Source of the DNA: DATACQ01 sp036555515
Lineage (GTDB): Bacteria; Desulfobacterota; Binatia; UBA9968
Direction: 5' to 3'
Length of the DNA: 64,000 bases
Assembly: GCA_036555515.1 (NCBI GenBank)
Contig: DATBLC010000148.1
Coordinates: 1-64,000 of the forward strand
Numbering within the stretch: the stretch's first letter is position 1; every line of letters starts with the position of its first letter. The translations under genes were made by a program, and so were the position numbers. The notes beneath the pieces were generated by a model. The model made no database searches. It saw nothing but the letters and a program-made list of their open reading frames with translations, and had not been told where the DNA came from. This document shows, piece after piece, positions 1-8,707 of this stretch.

Positions 1-430
1 GCTTGACGTTGAGGCTCGGCAGCAGGAACAGCGTGATCACGGTTGCGTCCGAGAAATTGCTCTCGAAGATGTCGGCCTTGACGAACTTCGCTTTGTCGCT
101 CACGCCCTCCTTCTCGGCGTTGCGCTTCGACAGCTCGACCATGTCGGGGTTGTACTCGATGCCGAGCGCCTTGGCGCCGAGCTTGGCCGCGGTGATCACC
201 GTGCGTCCGTCGCCGGAGCCCAAGTCGATCACGTAGTCCTTCGGCGTGACCTTCGCCATCTCCATCATCTTGTCCACCAGCGCCTGCGGCGTCGGCACCC
301 AGATGACGTCTTTCCCTTCCTGGCCTACCTGCGGTTCAAACCCCGTAGCCTGCTGCGCCGGGGCCGCCGCCGGCAGCGCCGCAATGCAGACGGCCAATAA
401 CAAGATTCGCGATAGACGAGCCCCTATCAT
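1..430 (-). CDS. Secreted class I SAM-dependent methyltransferase (partial, C-terminus beyond window)
   Basis: About 143 N-terminal residues are visible; the gene runs off the left edge. The start ATG at 430 has a GGAGGAATAA Shine-Dalgarno just upstream. The N-terminus is a signal peptide (residues 1-26, hydrophobic core RILLLAVCIAALPAAAPA). A Rossmann methyltransferase motif I follows, VIDLGSGDGRTVITAAKLG, then an acidic strand-2 end (GIEYNPDMVE). The substrate cannot be told. Export of a SAM-dependent enzyme is odd, but signal-peptide methyltransferases of this short type are known in proteobacteria. The nearest neighbour, an MFS gene, is on the same strand 121 bp upstream. Confidence 0.8.
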   Translation of the reverse strand, partial: MIGARLSRILLLAVCIAALPAAAPAQQATGFEPQVGQEGKDVIWVPTPQALVDKMMEMAKVTPKDYVIDLGSGDGRTVITAAKLGAKALGIEYNPDMVELSKRNAEKEGVSDKAKFVKADIFESNFSDATVITLFLLPSLNVK

Positions 431-551
431 TTATTCCTCCATAAACTTTGATTTTCTATCACCGCGAGCGCAAATCTCGAAGCCAACCCCGTACGAATAC
501 TCCACCGTTTGAAAAATGTCCAGTTAGCGAGGCCAGCCGCAGGTCACGACA

Positions 552-1862
552 CTACGTTTCAAGGGTGCGTATGGCCGGGATGCGCCAGGCTACGACCAAA
601 GTCAGCAGAATAACGATGGCGCCCATGGTCGCCACTGTCATCGGCGCGCCGATAAAATGCGCCGAGGCGCCGGCAAACAGGGCGCCCGCCGGCATGAAGC
701 CGCGGTCGAGCATGTACAGGCTCATCACCCGGCCGCGCAATTCATCGGGGACAATAAGCTGCAGCATCGTCGCGGTGCTGGCAAGAAAAAACATCTGGAA
801 AGCGCCCGCAATTACCAGAGTGGTTAGCGCCAGCGGCAACGATGTCAGTTGAGAAAAGACGATCAGAAAAAAGCCGAGAATGACGATGCTCCCGACCAGC
901 AACAGGCCCTGGCGTTTGATGCGATGGCTGAGCGACGCCAGCATCAGAACGGCGATCACCGCGCCGATGCCGGGCGCTGCCATTAATAGACCCAATCCTT
1001 CGGGTCCGACATGCAGTACATCTTTTTGAAACACGGGCATCAAAGTTTGGTACGGTACCGCGAAAACCCGCGGCACGTATGCGAGCATCATCAGCGCAAG
1101 CACAGCCGGCGTGGACCAGACGTAGGCAAAGCCTTCCTTGAGATTGGCGAGGGCGGTCGCGTGCTTGGCCTCGGCGCGGTGGGGCGGGATGTGCATCAGG
1201 TAGATCATCGCCAGCACGCCGGTGTAAGCAACGCTTTGGATAAAGAAATTGTCCGCCGCGCCGAACCAGGCGATCATAGCGCCGCCGAGCGCGGGACCAA
1301 TGACTTTCATCAAATTGAAGCCGCCGGAGTTGAGCGCGATCGCGTTGGCCAGATCCCGTTTCGGCACGACGCTAGGGATCAAGCTCATCCGCACCGGTTC
1401 GGTGATCGTCCATGCGACGCCGGTGATCAAGGTGAAGAGAAAAATATGCCAGACATGTAAAAACGGCGAAGCGACTAGCGCACCCATGAGAACCGCCGTG
1501 ATGATCAATACCCCCTGTGTGTATAGCAGCAACTTGCGCCGGTCCATGCGGTCGGCGGCCACCCCCGCCATGGGCCCGGTGACCAAGAAAGGCAGGGCAC
1601 GCAGACCATTCAGCGCCCCGAGCAGCAACGAGTTGCCGGTGAGATCGTAAAGCAGCCAGCCGAGCGTCACTTGCTGAACCCACTGGCCGGTGCTCATCAT
1701 CAATGTGCCGGTCCACAAATAGCGATAATCGGCGTGGCGCAATGACGCGAAGGTTCGAGGACGAAACCGACGCGCCGTGGTCGTACTACTATCGGATTTT
1801 GTCTCCAGTTCTGCGGGTTTTGTGAGTTCGTCTTTCAAGGAATCTATTCCGGACCGCGGCAC
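552..1862 (-). CDS. MFS transporter (EntS/MFS_3-like exporter)
   Basis: A 436-residue inner-membrane carrier with about 12 hydrophobic segments after a charged, Ser/Thr-rich cytoplasmic N-terminus (residues 1-40). The signature loop between helices 2 and 3 is GVAADRMDRRKLLL, typical of the MFS_3 exporters that include the enterobactin exporter EntS. The substrate is unknown; efflux of a small molecule is likely. The start is GTG at 1862 without a clear ribosome site; an internal TTG nine codons in is a possible alternative. It stands alone on the minus strand, with a repeat-containing gap upstream. Confidence 0.85.
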   Translation of the reverse strand: MPRSGIDSLKDELTKPAELETKSDSSTTTARRFRPRTFASLRHADYRYLWTGTLMMSTGQWVQQVTLGWLLYDLTGNSLLLGALNGLRALPFLVTGPMAGVAADRMDRRKLLLYTQGVLIITAVLMGALVASPFLHVWHIFLFTLITGVAWTITEPVRMSLIPSVVPKRDLANAIALNSGGFNLMKVIGPALGGAMIAWFGAADNFFIQSVAYTGVLAMIYLMHIPPHRAEAKHATALANLKEGFAYVWSTPAVLALMMLAYVPRVFAVPYQTLMPVFQKDVLHVGPEGLGLLMAAPGIGAVIAVLMLASLSHRIKRQGLLLVGSIVILGFFLIVFSQLTSLPLALTTLVIAGAFQMFFLASTATMLQLIVPDELRGRVMSLYMLDRGFMPAGALFAGASAHFIGAPMTVATMGAIVILLTLVVAWRIPAIRTLET

Positions 1863-2045
1863 ATGCTTAGACTATTTCATTAGTAGCAGGATTACTGAAG
1901 AGTTACTATTGGCGTCAGCGCCGATGCAAGTTCGTGCTGAGAAATGAAAATCCCTCTATATTCCCGTGAAGCAGTGAAAAAATCCGTTCATGGGTCGAGA
2001 GCATCACCACGAACGATTTCCACAACACCGAAGTCTTAGGCTCTT

Positions 2046-2163
2046 AGCCGTTCGTCCTGAGCCTCGTCGAAGGGCGGACGGGGATTTTTTTCACAGCTTC
2101 CCTTTACAAAGCGAGACTTTCTTTCCCCCCCTTTTAAAAACGGGGGAAGGGGGATTTTTGAAC
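2046..2163. repeat. Composite dispersed intergenic repeats
   Basis: The gene-poor gap 1863-2339 holds two short repeat types. At about 2050-2074 is a palindrome-like unit reading TTCGTCCTGAGCCTCGTCG; variants lie near 13431 and 39350. At 2123-2163 is a C-tract/T-tract/G-tract unit ending GGGGGATTTTT, related to the pair near 16207-16331. Such units are spread through genomes of many uncultured bacteria and can form hairpins. An upstream reading frame at 2168-2290 could be a gene remnant, but I do not call it. Confidence 0.6.
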
Positions 2164-2339
2164 AAATGTGGGTTATGCAATTCAGTACGGTGAGACTGAC
2201 TTTGACATTGCCCTGGACGCCGATGAAATCGCTGCGGCTATGCGACGAGAGTTTCACGCGGCGGCGCAACAAGGTAAGCTAAGGATTGATTTACCAAGAG
2301 GAAGGAGCGAAAAATTTTATCGCGCTGCCGGTTGCCGCC

Positions 2340-3194
2340 ATGACTACCCGCGTCGATGCCCAGCGGTTGCGCCGTCATCTCGAAATGATCATCGGCGAGC
2401 GCAGCCCGTTCAGCGGCCGACACCACCTGGCCGCGGTGGAAAAATTCATCGAACAAGAATTGGCAAGTTGCGGCCTTGACATCGAGAGCGATTACTTCGC
2501 TTACGGCGGGACGAGATTCCGCAATATCATCGCCCGCCGGGGGCCAAAAAAAGACGGCCCCGTGATTATTCTCGGCGCTCATTTTGATTCCGTGCCTGGC
2601 AGTTCCGGCGCCGACGACAACGCCAGCGGCGTGGCGGCGCTCCTCGAAGCGGCAAGGCTGATCCGTCAACCGGAACGGCTAGCTTCGCAAATTCTATTCT
2701 GCGCATTCAATCTCGAAGAACTGAATATGCTCGGCAGCACGGCTTTGGCAAAAAAACTCAAGGCCGCGGGAGCGAAAGTCGAAGCGATGATTTCGTTGGA
2801 AATGGTCGGCTATACGAATCCGGTGCCCGGTGCGCAAAAGTATCCCACGGGGCTCAGTTGGATGTATCCCGACCGGGGTGACTTCGTCGGCGTCATCGGC
2901 AATTGGAACTCGAACGCTTTGCTACGCCGATTCGCCGATTCAATGCGCCAGGTGTCTGGGTTGCCGGTCGAAACCCTCTGCGTACCCGGTAACGGCATGC
3001 TGATTCCCGCCGTACGCCTGAGCGATCATTCGCCGTTCTGGGACCAGGGTTATCCGGCGCTGATGATCACCGACACTTCTTTCTACCGTAATCCGCACTA
3101 TCACGGCCCCTCAGATACGCTCGACACATTGGACTTCGGGTTCATGGCAAAAGTCTGCGAGGGCGTGATTCGCGGCGTGGAGGAATGCGGTTGA
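2340..3194 (+). CDS. M28 family zinc aminopeptidase-like peptidase
   Basis: A cytoplasmic protein of 284 residues from the ATG at 2340; an in-frame TTG at 2286 would add 18, and neither has a clear ribosome site. Co-catalytic zinc motifs are visible: GAHFDSVPG (His81, Asp83), SGADDNASG (bridging Asp92), NLEELN (Glu126/127, general base), LEMVGY (Glu154), and a C-terminal His in NPHYHGPSD. These are the five ligands and the base of M28 peptidases, which remove N-terminal residues or cleave related amides. No signal peptide is seen, unlike many secreted M28 enzymes. It is separated from the VOC gene by 136 bp. Confidence 0.88.
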   Translation: MTTRVDAQRLRRHLEMIIGERSPFSGRHHLAAVEKFIEQELASCGLDIESDYFAYGGTRFRNIIARRGPKKDGPVIILGAHFDSVPGSSGADDNASGVAALLEAARLIRQPERLASQILFCAFNLEELNMLGSTALAKKLKAAGAKVEAMISLEMVGYTNPVPGAQKYPTGLSWMYPDRGDFVGVIGNWNSNALLRRFADSMRQVSGLPVETLCVPGNGMLIPAVRLSDHSPFWDQGYPALMITDTSFYRNPHYHGPSDTLDTLDFGFMAKVCEGVIRGVEECG

Positions 3195-3330
3195 CTGCCG
3201 GATTACTCAGGTGGTAGATGGCACTTACGGAGTTCACCGATTGACGGATTCCCAGGGCGATTTTTCGGGAGTGATTCTCGCGAGTCGTCGTTGCGGAACG
3301 GATTGGTTAAGAAAAATAGAGGAGGACCCT

Positions 3331-3744
3331 ATGATTACCACCAAAGGCGTATACCACATCGGTATTCCTGTCAACGACGTGGAGCGCGCGGTAAAATTTT
3401 ACACCGAGATTCTTGGCATGAAGATCGCCAAGCTCAACCGCGACGACATGGGCGACAACTTGAACCGCGCTGATCTTCGCTCCGGCGATTCGATGGTCGT
3501 CTTGTTCCAACGGCCTACGCCCATAGAGAAAGACGCCTTGAAAGAAGACGGCGCCACGCACCAGGCGTTCACCGTTTCACCCGAAGACTTCGAGCTGGCT
3601 GAGAATAAAATGAAAAACTGGGGGGTGAAGGTTTACAGCATCCCGACCGTCGAACGCGCCACCGGGAGAGGCTTCTACTTTTTCGATCCGGACGGCAATC
3701 TTTTGCAACTCTACGCTCCGCCAAAGCCACAAGCCGCAAAGTGA
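3331..3744 (+). CDS. VOC (glyoxalase/bleomycin-resistance/dioxygenase) family protein
   Basis: A 137-residue single-chain VOC protein. The ATG at 3331 follows a strong GAGGAGG site. Paired beta-alpha-beta-beta-beta units are recognisable, beginning VYHIGIPVNDVERAVKFYTE (His9 a likely metal ligand) and ending GFYFFDPDGNLLQLYAPP. The last metal ligand in the family is usually Glu in the NLLELY position; here it is Gln, so the metal site may be altered. The stop overlaps the next gene's GTG by 4 nt (GTGA), so the two are probably translationally coupled. The reaction is unknown. Confidence 0.85.
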   Translation: MITTKGVYHIGIPVNDVERAVKFYTEILGMKIAKLNRDDMGDNLNRADLRSGDSMVVLFQRPTPIEKDALKEDGATHQAFTVSPEDFELAENKMKNWGVKVYSIPTVERATGRGFYFFDPDGNLLQLYAPPKPQAAK

Positions 3745-6023
3745 CGCGCTTCAAGGTCGTTGGCAAGCCGCTGCCGCGCCTCGACGGCGGCGAGACAGTG
3801 TCGGGACGCGCCGCCTACACGGTCGATGTCTTTTTGCCGGGGATGCTCCATGCAAAGTTATTCCGAAGTTCCCTGCCGCACGCTAATATTCGGCGACTCG
3901 ACGTCAGCCGGGCGCGCGCGTTAGCCGGAGTGGCGGCAGTGCTCACCGCCGCGGATGTGCCGCGCAAGCGGTTCGGTTTCACGGTCCAGGACGAAGAGCT
4001 CCTGGCCGGCCACAAGGTCAGATACATCGGCGATGTCATCGCGGTGGTCGCGGCCGGGGACGAGGAAACGGCAGAGGCAGCTCTATGCCTGATCGACTGT
4101 GACTACGAGGCGCTGCCCGCCGCATTATCACCCGATGAAGCTCTCAAAGAAAATGCTCCGTTGATCCATGAGAATCTCGACTCCTATCGGCTGAACGATA
4201 TGCTGGCGCGCAGTTGGCATCCCGTGGCGGGAACCAACATCGCGCATCAAGCGGTCTATTCCAGGGGTAACATCGATCAGGGCTTCGCTGAAGCCGATGA
4301 AATTTTCGACGACACTTTCACCGCGCAACAGGTACAGCATTGTTCCCTCGAGCCCCACGCCGTGGTGGCGCAGTGGGACCAGGAGCGCCTGACGATCTGG
4401 ACCAGCACGCAAAAAGTATTTCTCGTGCGTTCCGGTCTGGCGGATCTCTTTGACTTACAGGAAGAGAAGATCCGCGTGATCGGCAGCAAGGTCGGCGCCG
4501 GTTTCGGCGGCAAGAATGCCATGCGCCTTGAGCCCTATGCCGCCGCGCTCGCGCTCAAAACCGGCCGCGCCGTGCGCCTCGTCAACAGCCGAGCGGAAGA
4601 ATTCGCTGCCGCTGCCGGTTCGGTGCCAGCCATGGTCCGCGTCAGAACCGGAGTCAAGCGCGACGGCACGATCACGGCGCGAGCCATGGAGTTTATCTGG
4701 GACACCGGAGCCTACGCCGAGGGACTGCCCGGGAGCAATCGCGCGCTGAAAGACGGCGTCGGGCCGTATAAGATTCCCAATCTGCGGGTCACGTCGACGC
4801 TGGTCTATACAAACAAACTGCGCGGCTGTCCGTTTCGCGGCCTGGGCATCCCTGAAGCCGTCTGGGCCGGCGAATCGCAGATGGATATCATCGCGGCAAA
4901 GTTGGGCATCGATCCGGTCGCGCTCCGGCTCAAAAATTGTCTCGATACCGGCGATGAAACGCCAGCCGGCGACCGCGCCAATTATATCGCCCTGCGCAAG
5001 TGCTTGCTGGAAGTATCCAAGGAGCTGAAGCGTTGGAAAACTCACGCGCCCGCGAACCACGGCTTCGGCGTGGCGCTGATTCACAAGTCGCCGACTACAT
5101 CGGCGGCGTCTTCGAGAGCGCTCGTTCGCATTGGCGCCGACGCCAGCGTGGAGCTTTTGATCGGCGCGACCGACGTCGGCGGCGGCACCGGTACGAGTCT
5201 CAGCCAAATCGCCGCCGAGGAACTGGGGATCGCGCCGACCGATATCCGGGTCGTAATCGCCGACACCGAATTGACTCCCTTCGATCACGGAACCTATTCC
5301 AGCCGGGTGACGGCCTATGTCGGCGCGGCCGTCAAGCTGGCCGCCATGGATACCCGCCGGCAACTGCTAGAGTCATCCGCTCGTCTTTGGAAACTTGCGC
5401 CGGAGAAGCTGCGCGTCGAGGGCAAGAAGATCGTGGCGCCAGGCCCTCGCTCTATGACATTTGGCGAGGTATTGAAAAAATTGAACGCGACGGAAATCCT
5501 CGGCCGGGGTTCATTTGAAAGCAAAAGGTCGTGGGCCGGCGATGCTTCATCGAACCAGAAAGACTCCGCCGCGGCCGGATGGCCTTTCGGCGCTCAGGCT
5601 GTGGAAGTAAAAGTCGATCGCGAGACCGGCGTCATCAAGCTCGTCCGCGTGGCGTCAGCGCACGATGTCGGCAAAGCGATCAATCCACTGGCTGTTACCA
5701 GCCAGATCCAGGGCGGCATTGCCATGGGCCTGGGATATGCCCTCTTCGAAGGCCTGCAGTTCGAAGAGGGAAAAGTCGCCAACGCCAGCTTTGCGGATTA
5801 CAAGATCGCTACCGCGCGCGACGTGCCCCGCGCCACGCCGATGATCGTTGAAAAACTTTACGCGTCGGAACCCTATGGCGCCAAGGGCGTCGGCGAGATG
5901 TCCGTATTCGGCATCGCCCCGGCCATTGCCAATGCCATCGCGTCATTGACGGGCGTGCGCATCAAAGACCTGCCCATGTCGGCGGAAAAATTGTTCGAAC
6001 GGCTCAAGCAAACTGCCAAGTAA
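3741..6023 (+). CDS. Molybdopterin-binding subunit of xanthine dehydrogenase/CoxL family (orphan large subunit)
   Basis: A 760-residue molybdenum hydroxylase large subunit. Residues 1-110 form the a/b-hammerhead domain (KPLPRLDGGETVSGRAAYT) and the rest the two cofactor-binding domains. Cofactor motifs are VGAGFGGK (251-258) and GCPFRG (362-367); the catalytic Glu is E719 in AKGVGEMSVF. The CO dehydrogenase active-site loop AYRCSFR is absent, so CO is not the expected substrate; a heterocycle or aldehyde is more likely. The [2Fe-2S] and FAD subunits that normally lie beside it are missing from the window. The GTG start overlaps the VOC stop. Confidence 0.9.
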   Translation: MTRFKVVGKPLPRLDGGETVSGRAAYTVDVFLPGMLHAKLFRSSLPHANIRRLDVSRARALAGVAAVLTAADVPRKRFGFTVQDEELLAGHKVRYIGDVIAVVAAGDEETAEAALCLIDCDYEALPAALSPDEALKENAPLIHENLDSYRLNDMLARSWHPVAGTNIAHQAVYSRGNIDQGFAEADEIFDDTFTAQQVQHCSLEPHAVVAQWDQERLTIWTSTQKVFLVRSGLADLFDLQEEKIRVIGSKVGAGFGGKNAMRLEPYAAALALKTGRAVRLVNSRAEEFAAAAGSVPAMVRVRTGVKRDGTITARAMEFIWDTGAYAEGLPGSNRALKDGVGPYKIPNLRVTSTLVYTNKLRGCPFRGLGIPEAVWAGESQMDIIAAKLGIDPVALRLKNCLDTGDETPAGDRANYIALRKCLLEVSKELKRWKTHAPANHGFGVALIHKSPTTSAASSRALVRIGADASVELLIGATDVGGGTGTSLSQIAAEELGIAPTDIRVVIADTELTPFDHGTYSSRVTAYVGAAVKLAAMDTRRQLLESSARLWKLAPEKLRVEGKKIVAPGPRSMTFGEVLKKLNATEILGRGSFESKRSWAGDASSNQKDSAAAGWPFGAQAVEVKVDRETGVIKLVRVASAHDVGKAINPLAVTSQIQGGIAMGLGYALFEGLQFEEGKVANASFADYKIATARDVPRATPMIVEKLYASEPYGAKGVGEMSVFGIAPAIANAIASLTGVRIKDLPMSAEKLFERLKQTAK

Positions 6024-6110
6024 GGCACGATCAGGACGAAACATTTTGACCTCCGACTGGCAAAATCGCGCGGCGGTCCAGGTCGACCCAACTTGATAAA
6101 GGGAGGCTTT

Positions 6111-7133
6111 ATGCTCTGCCAACTATGCAAGACCATTGCGCTGTCATACCTTCTGCTCGGCACCACGCTCCTGCCGCTCAACTCAGTCGAGGCGCAGCCC
6201 GAGGACGAACTTGTGCGCGGTGCCAAGAAAGAAGGCAAAGTCGTTTTCTGGAGCTCCATGCGCATTGAGGATTCGCGCGCGTTGGCCGCGGGCTTCGAGA
6301 CGAGATATCCGTTCATCAAAGTCGACATTTTTCGCGCTGGCGGCGAACAGATCGTCAACCGCGCCCTCGCGGAGCACATGGCAGGCAAAACAACCTATGA
6401 TGTGCTCAACGCTTTCGCACTTAAGGTAGTGCAGAACAAGGGGCTCTTGCAGGCCTACGCCGCGCCGGAAGCAGCGCACTATCCCACTGGCTTTAAAGAT
6501 CCGCAGAATCATTGGGTGTCACTTTACAGCGGTTACAACGTGATCGGTTACAACACCAAACTGGTAGCAAAAGCCGATGCGCCGAGAAACTGGGACGATC
6601 TTTTGCACCCGCGGTGGAAAGGTAAACTCGGCATGGATGATGAAGAGTATTTTTGGCATGCAGGCATGCTCAAATACTGGGGCGAAGAAAAGGGCAGAAA
6701 ATTTATGGACGCTCTGGGCCGGCAAGGACTGCAGTTCCGCAACGGCCATGCCTTGCTCGCGGATTTGATGTCCGTGGGTGAATTTCCCGCAGCCGTGGTT
6801 GTTTATCCGGATCACATCGAACAAATGAAAAAGAAGGGACAGCCGGTTGAGTGGGTCAAGAGCACCGATCCGATTCTCGTCAACCTGGCCCCCGTCGCCG
6901 TTGCGGCGAAGGCGCCGCAACCCAACGCCGCAAAGCTGTTCATGAACTACAGCATCTCCAGGGAAGGCCAAGAAATCCTGCAAAAAGCCCGGCGCGCGTC
7001 GGCGCGGCAGGATGTTCCGCCGATCGTCCCCGATATGGACCCGAGGAAGTTGAAGCTCGTACCCCTGGACCCGGACATAGCGACCAACGCGGACCATATA
7101 AAGGAATTTCGCCGCGCGTTCGGGTTGAACTAA
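6111..7133 (+). CDS. Extracellular solute-binding protein, family 1 (Fbp/AfuA-like)
   Basis: A 340-residue periplasmic binding protein. The ATG at 6111 follows GGGAGG by six bases; an in-frame TTG at 6093 would make the ribosome site coding and is rejected. A signal peptide ends near VEAQPED. Family features are the opening EGKVVFWSSM, an internal GYNTKLV and DDLLHPRWKGKLGM, and ELAKLFMNY-like helices, as in ferric-iron binding proteins. The Tyr pair that binds Fe(III) cannot be assigned with confidence, so the ligand is open. No permease or ATPase genes adjoin it. It lies between the molybdenum enzyme and UbiD. Confidence 0.85.
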   Translation: MLCQLCKTIALSYLLLGTTLLPLNSVEAQPEDELVRGAKKEGKVVFWSSMRIEDSRALAAGFETRYPFIKVDIFRAGGEQIVNRALAEHMAGKTTYDVLNAFALKVVQNKGLLQAYAAPEAAHYPTGFKDPQNHWVSLYSGYNVIGYNTKLVAKADAPRNWDDLLHPRWKGKLGMDDEEYFWHAGMLKYWGEEKGRKFMDALGRQGLQFRNGHALLADLMSVGEFPAAVVVYPDHIEQMKKKGQPVEWVKSTDPILVNLAPVAVAAKAPQPNAAKLFMNYSISREGQEILQKARRASARQDVPPIVPDMDPRKLKLVPLDPDIATNADHIKEFRRAFGLN

Positions 7134-7225
7134 TTCTAGCCAATGACATATGAACAAACCCCTGCCATCTCTGCGTCTCGGTGGTGAATAGTTCTTCGTG
7201 AGATACCCGAAGGGGCGAAAAGAAT

Positions 7226-8707
7226 ATGACAGCGCCAAAACCAACCGACCACATCGATGAAGGTAATCTCCCACGGCCCTATAACGACGTGCGAGAATGG
7301 CTCGATCTCGTCGAGTCGATGGGCGAGCTCAAGCGCGTCAACGGCGCCGACTGGAATTTGGAAATCGGCGCCATGGCGGAGCTGATCTACCGCGAGCGCG
7401 CCGGCACCATCCCCGCGTTGCTGTTCGACCGTATCGCGGGTTACCCCGAAGGCTTTCGCATTCTGTTCGGTCAACAGACTTCCTATCGCCGCCTTGCGCT
7501 CATGGCCGGCTTGCCGATGGACAGCGTGGGGCTGAAGTTGGTCAGCCGGTTCAAAGAGAAACTCAACACGCTCCACCCGATCCCGCCACGGATCGTCAAG
7601 ACGGGACCGGTTTTTGAGAACGAAATGGCCGGCGATCAGATCGACGTGCTCAAGTTTCCCGCGCCGAAAGTTCACGAGTTGGACGGCGGACGATTTATCG
7701 GCACGGCTTGCATCGCGGTCACGCGCGATCCGGACGAAGGTTGGCTGAATCTCGGCACCTATCGCGCGATGGTCCATGACGCGAAATCCGTGGGTCTTTT
7801 CATGTCGTCGGCGGGCAAGCATGGCCGCATGCACATGGAAAAATATTTCAAACAAGGAAAACCCTGCCCGGTGGTCTTGTGCGTCGGCCAAGACCCGCTG
7901 CTGCTTCTGGCCGCGGGCAATCCCATTGAATTGGGTTATTCCGAATATGACTACTGCGGCGGCATCAGAGGCAGACCCTTCGATCTCGTCGAGGGTGAAA
8001 TTACCGGTCTGCCCTTTCCCGCCCACACGGAAATCGCCATCGAGGGATTTCTTCATCCGGGAGACGTCAAGCCCGACGGCCCCTTCGGCGAGTGGCTCGG
8101 TTACTACGGCACGCGGATGGAAGACACGCCGGTGCTCAGGATCGAACGGGTTTATTATCGCAACGACCCGATCCTATGCGTCGCGCGTCCGGGCCGCCCG
8201 CCGACGGATTATTCGCTTTCCAAGGGCATGATTCGCGCCGCTCAACTATGGGACCGCGTCGAGAAAGCCGGCTTGCCTAACGTAAAAGGCGTGTGGTCAC
8301 TCGAATCCGGCATCGGCAGCCTGTTTAACGTTATTTCGATCAAACAAACCTATCCCGGCCACTCGCGACAGGCCCTCATCCTCGCGTCTCAGTCTCTCGG
8401 CGGCGCCTACAACGGGCGCTTCGTCGTAGTCGTGGACGACGATATCGACCCGACAAGCGAATTCGACGTGCTCTGGGCGATGGCGACCCGTTGCGACCCG
8501 GATCAAGCGATTGAAATCATCAGCCGCGCCGCCAGCGGCTCCCTCGATGTCTGTATCCCCCCGGAGAACAAAGGCCACAGCTCGCGCTGTCTGATCGACG
8601 CCTGCCTGCCCTACGACCGCCGGCATCAATTTCCGCCCATCGCCGAATCAAGCGAGGAGCTGAAAAACCAAATCCGCGCGAAATGGAAAGATACGATCTA
8701 TGAATAG
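7226..8707 (+). CDS. UbiD family decarboxylase
   Basis: A 493-residue cytoplasmic enzyme expected to use prenylated FMN to (de)carboxylate an aromatic or unsaturated acid. Visible conserved parts are NLGTYR (Arg180) and HTEIAIEG (Glu269, Glu273), the Arg/Glu set around the cofactor, and DGPFGEWLGYYG. The length fits the family (450-500). The ATG at 7226 has an AGGGG site nine bases upstream. No ubiX-like flavin prenyltransferase is in the window, so the cofactor must come from elsewhere. The last 8 nt overlap the start of a binding-protein gene, which suggests that the imported ligand is the enzyme's substrate or a relative of it. Confidence 0.9.
   Translation: MTAPKPTDHIDEGNLPRPYNDVREWLDLVESMGELKRVNGADWNLEIGAMAELIYRERAGTIPALLFDRIAGYPEGFRILFGQQTSYRRLALMAGLPMDSVGLKLVSRFKEKLNTLHPIPPRIVKTGPVFENEMAGDQIDVLKFPAPKVHELDGGRFIGTACIAVTRDPDEGWLNLGTYRAMVHDAKSVGLFMSSAGKHGRMHMEKYFKQGKPCPVVLCVGQDPLLLLAAGNPIELGYSEYDYCGGIRGRPFDLVEGEITGLPFPAHTEIAIEGFLHPGDVKPDGPFGEWLGYYGTRMEDTPVLRIERVYYRNDPILCVARPGRPPTDYSLSKGMIRAAQLWDRVEKAGLPNVKGVWSLESGIGSLFNVISIKQTYPGHSRQALILASQSLGGAYNGRFVVVVDDDIDPTSEFDVLWAMATRCDPDQAIEIISRAASGSLDVCIPPENKGHSSRCLIDACLPYDRRHQFPPIAESSEELKNQIRAKWKDTIYE

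Noticed and set aside
2168..2479. 103-codon plus-strand frame overlapping the start of the M28 gene
   Set aside because: The first 40 codons look protein-like, but there is no ribosome site, and the rest runs in a second frame through the M28 coding sequence. It may be a gene remnant.
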